From contig JBMFUG010000117.1 of the NCBI GenBank assembly GCA_049966695.1, positions 1 through 5,924 of the forward strand: DNA of 5,924 bases, given 5' to 3'. The position numbers and the translations under genes were made by a program. Origin of the DNA: JAKAWM01 sp049966695. Its GTDB lineage: Bacteria; Actinomycetota; Acidimicrobiia; Acidimicrobiales; Palsa-688. Under the pieces are notes generated by a model that had not been told where the DNA came from, made no database searches, and worked only from the letters and a program-made list of their open reading frames with translations. Numbering within the stretch: position 1 is the stretch's first letter; every line of letters begins with the position of its first letter. Of the stretch, positions 3,768 through 5,924 are shown piece after piece.

Positions 3768-5924
3768 GGCTCCCAGAAAGGCTCAGGTCAACGGCCCTGG
3801 CAAATGGCACGCCAGCGTGGCGAGCCAGCACCGGGAGGTCGATCACATCGGTGGCCTTGCCCTGGAGCACGACAGTCCCTAGTACCCCAGGGCCAGCGCC
3901 AAGGGAGTCAAGCTGAGCCGCCTCGTCCACTACGTCGACGACCCCATCTGCCACAAGGCCGACAGAGTGCTGGCCGTCGCTGCAGACGACCACGGCCAAC
4001 TTGTCCTGCTGTGCCCGAAGGGGTGCCAGCCCGAGCAGCTCAGCAAGCCACGCTAGAGGCAGCAGACCGCCCCTGTACTGCACCGCCGGGTGGCTACCGG
4101 CCAGCTCGACTAGTGACGGGTCGATCTCCTCGAGGCGGGCCACCTGGCCTAACGGCACCGCAGCTCGGCGCCCTTCACCTACCTCCAGCACGAGAAGCGG
4201 CTCGGATTGCTGAGCAGCCGAGGCGCCCTCTACAACCGGCCCGCTGTCAGCCTGGCCTGCGCCGACCCCTCCCATGCGGGCCAGGCCGCCCACGTCAAGG
4301 ATCAGAGCCACGCTCCCATCGCCGAGGATCGTCGCCCCCGCGTACGCGTCCAAGTGCTTGAGCTGCCGAGCCAACGGCTTGACGACGATCTCCTGGGTCC
4401 CCTCGACGGCATCTACTGCCAGCCCAAAGGGCTCTCCGTCGGCCCGGACCACGACAACGTCAAGACACGCCCGCTCGCTTAGCGCCGCTCCCTGGCGTCC
4501 CAGGACCATGTCGAGGGACAACAGTGGCAATAGCTTGCCCCGGAGCCTGCACACCGCCGCTCCGTCGACCACCTCGACTTGGCTTGCCACAGCACCCGTC
4601 TCCAGGCGCACCAGTTCTTGTACCGCGGCCTGCGGTACTGCGTAACGAGCGCCGCTTGACACAACAAGCAGAGCCGGGATGATCGCCAAAGTGAGGGGGA
4701 TCTTCACCCGCACTGTCGTGCCTTGACCGGATGTGCTCAAAAGGTCGACGGTGCCCCCGATGCGCTCGATGTTCGTGCGCACCACGTCCATACCGACGCC
4801 TCGGCCAGACACGTTCGTAACCACGCTGGCGGTCGAGAACCCGGGACGGAACACCAGCTCGACCAGCTCGCGCTCGGTCATCCGCCCTAGCTCGGCCTCC
4901 GTAACGGTGCCAGTGGCCAGAGCTTTGGCCCGGACACGCCCTGGATCTATGCCCGCACCGTCGTCAGCTATCTCCAAAATAACCTGCCCACCTGCTTGCG
5001 AAGCGCGCACGACCAAGTTGCCGGTCCTCGCTTTGCCCATACGCTCACGCTCTTCAGGAGCTTCTATGCCGTGGTCAAGAGCGTTCCTTACTAGGTGGGT
5101 GAAGGGGTCCTTCACAGCTTCGAGCACGGAGCGGTCGAGCTCAGTTTCGCCGCCTTCCAGGACCAAGTTGACGTCTTTCGCGAACCGCCGAGACAAGTCT
5201 CGCACGAGGCGTGGCAACTTCGACCACAGCTGTTCCACGGGCTGCATCCGCGTCTTCATGACCCCTTCTTGCAGCTCGCTCACGATGAGGCTGAGCCGCT
5301 GGAGCGTCCTGCCTCCGTCGGCAAGCTCACCGCCGTGAGATACGAGCTGGTTGCGCGCTAGCACCAGCTCTCCCACCTGCCTCATCAGCGTGTCCAGCAG
5401 CTCGACGTCCACCCGTACAGTGCGGTCGCTGGCCGGGCGGTCGCCTGTGGTGGGCTGGGTCGAACGCTCGTCGAGCTCCCACGATGGCCCGCTAGCCCGC
5501 TCGGCGGCCGCCAGGGCCAATTGCGCGTCCGGTGCCGCCGGCGCTGGCGGCACGTCCGAAGGCACGGGGGCTTTGGGACCGGGCGTGGCAGCCCGCGGCG
5601 ACTTGGCAGAGCTAGCCTTTGGCTTGACCGGCTGTGCTGGAGCAGCTGGCACGGTGGCTTGTGCTGGCGCGCCGACGGCTGTCCTCATCGCAGGGGCAGG
5701 CACAGCTTTGGGCACTTCGGGCGCAAGTGCAGCGGGCACCCCTGGCGCGACGTGCTGCGGAGGTGAAGACGAGCGGGCAACCTCACCCGCCGCAACCTCA
5801 CCTGCCCCTCCAGGCGCTTGAAGAACGCTCAGGCGCTCAAGCAAGCCGCTCAGGTCAGTCCCGTCTTCGTCGTTGCCGGTTGCTTCTATGTGGGCCAGCA
5901 GCGCCCTGATGGTGTCAACGACCT
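3739..5924 (-). CDS. cheA: Chemotaxis sensor histidine kinase CheA, 5' end missing, with two C-terminal CheW-like domains
   Basis: The frame is open to the right edge, so 727 residues are visible and the N-terminus is lost. Visible residues 1-35 (IRALLAHIEATG, then LLERLSVL) look like the last helices of a P1 phosphotransfer domain; its phosphorylated His is off-window. About 45-140 is an Ala/Pro-rich linker with no P2 that I can recognise. P3 dimerisation helices cover about 167-226 (QVGELVLARNQL). The P4 kinase domain covers 269-412: N-box HLVRNALDHGIE near 276, G1 ADDGAGID near 319, FRPGFSTA near 358, G2 SGRGVGMD near 372, GQGTTV near 399. The P5 CheW-like domain is about 414-551 (CRLRGKLLPLLSLD), and a second, more divergent CheW-like domain is about 574-702 (YRGGLLPLAWLAELL). 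CheA autophosphorylates in trans with ATP and feeds CheY and CheB at receptor arrays. A TTG at 5844 is an internal Leu codon, not a start. All ATP-binding boxes look intact. The cheW gene begins 13 nt downstream. Confidence 0.95.
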   Translation of the reverse strand, partial: VVDTIRALLAHIEATGNDEDGTDLSGLLERLSVLQAPGGAGEVAAGEVARSSSPPQHVAPGVPAALAPEVPKAVPAPAMRTAVGAPAQATVPAAPAQPVKPKASSAKSPRAATPGPKAPVPSDVPPAPAAPDAQLALAAAERASGPSWELDERSTQPTTGDRPASDRTVRVDVELLDTLMRQVGELVLARNQLVSHGGELADGGRTLQRLSLIVSELQEGVMKTRMQPVEQLWSKLPRLVRDLSRRFAKDVNLVLEGGETELDRSVLEAVKDPFTHLVRNALDHGIEAPEERERMGKARTGNLVVRASQAGGQVILEIADDGAGIDPGRVRAKALATGTVTEAELGRMTERELVELVFRPGFSTASVVTNVSGRGVGMDVVRTNIERIGGTVDLLSTSGQGTTVRVKIPLTLAIIPALLVVSSGARYAVPQAAVQELVRLETGAVASQVEVVDGAAVCRLRGKLLPLLSLDMVLGRQGAALSERACLDVVVVRADGEPFGLAVDAVEGTQEIVVKPLARQLKHLDAYAGATILGDGSVALILDVGGLARMGGVGAGQADSGPVVEGASAAQQSEPLLVLEVGEGRRAAVPLGQVARLEEIDPSLVELAGSHPAVQYRGGLLPLAWLAELLGLAPLRAQQDKLAVVVCSDGQHSVGLVADGVVDVVDEAAQLDSLGAGPGVLGTVVLQGKATDVIDLPVLARHAGVPFARAVDLSLSGSQEVLASAAS
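3817..4203 (-). other. Second CheW-like (P5-type) domain of CheA
   Basis: After the normal P5 domain (about 4270-4683) and a short Gly/Ala/Ser-rich spacer, the CheA chain repeats the CheW plan. It opens with the strand LLVLEVGEGRRAAVPL, then QVARLEEI, then AVQYRGGLLPLAWLAELLG, where RGG stands for the usual NLRG. Next come LAVVVCSDGQHSVGLVAD and VVDVVDE, and it closes with ATDVIDLPVLARHAG. The order and spacing of elements match a CheW domain, though sequence identity to the first copy is low by eye. The domain assignment is inferred from pattern, not from an alignment. Confidence 0.75.
5500..5787 (-). other. Ala/Pro-rich linker of CheA between P1 and P3
   Basis: About 96 residues are dominated by Ala, Pro, Val and Ser, with runs such as PAAPAQPVKPKASSAKS and VPSDVPPAPAAP. 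There is no predicted secondary structure by eye and no P2-like beta-alpha fold. The same bases on the plus strand give long Gly/Ala/Arg-rich open frames that are composition artefacts. The segment probably serves as the flexible tether for the P1 phosphotransfer domain. Confidence 0.7.

Noticed and set aside
3645..4361. Plus-strand open frame of 238 codons opposite cheA
   Set aside because: The translation is Arg/Pro/Gln-rich low complexity with no recognisable motif, as expected antisense to a high-G+C gene with clear CheA domains.
4733..5338. Plus-strand open frame of 201 codons opposite the CheA kinase domain
   Set aside because: It is Ser/Thr/Arg-rich with no domain pattern; the opposite strand carries intact N, G1, F and G2 boxes.
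5351..5821. Plus-strand Gly/Ala-rich open frame of 156 codons with PE/PGRS-like look
   Set aside because: It is the mirror of the Ala/Pro codons of the CheA linker; composition alone explains it.
5842..5844. TTG at 5844 as the start of CheA
   Set aside because: The frame continues upstream to the window edge with P1-like sequence (IRALLAHIEATG), so this is an internal Leu codon and CheA is 5' truncated.

Overview
The window is a compact, single-direction chemotaxis operon on the minus strand. Read in transcription order (right to left) it runs cheA (5' end beyond the right edge), cheW, cheB, cheR, cheY and a CheX-type CheY-P phosphatase gene. The last 54 codons (including the stop) of a plus-strand aldose 1-epimerase-family gene enter from the left edge and meet the operon tail to tail. 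Almost every base is coding: the only gaps are 13 nt (cheA/cheW), 1 nt (cheW/cheB) and 31 nt (cheR/cheY). The cheB/cheR and cheY/cheX junctions are 4-nt ATGA overlaps. There is no gene-free stretch of 300 bases, and I saw no RNA gene, mobile element, CRISPR array or origin.

The genes form a nearly complete adaptation and excitation pathway. CheA autophosphorylates under receptor control, with CheW as coupling protein. It passes phosphate to CheY (motor output) and CheB (receptor methylesterase). CheR methylates receptors, opposing CheB. The CheX-like protein, with its D-x3-E-x2-N phosphatase signature, would switch CheY-P off. No chemoreceptor, CheD, CheZ or flagellar gene lies inside the window, so receptors and motor must be encoded elsewhere.

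The host is a bacterium with fairly high G+C (about 60% or a little more by eye), canonical Shine-Dalgarno sites and GTG/TTG-capable starts. A CheX gene following a stand-alone CheY, and the style of the epimerase C-terminus, remind me of Actinomycetota, but this is only a tentative guess.

The individual gene families are well known. The less ordinary points are: a CheA with two tandem CheW-like domains at its C-terminus and a long Ala/Pro-rich linker where a P2 domain could be; a 14-bp convergent overlap of cheX with the epimerase gene; a perfect 9-bp hairpin inside the epimerase 3' coding end, just past the cheX stop; and two competing, well-spaced ribosome binding sites for cheW. I do not see evidence for an undescribed system here.
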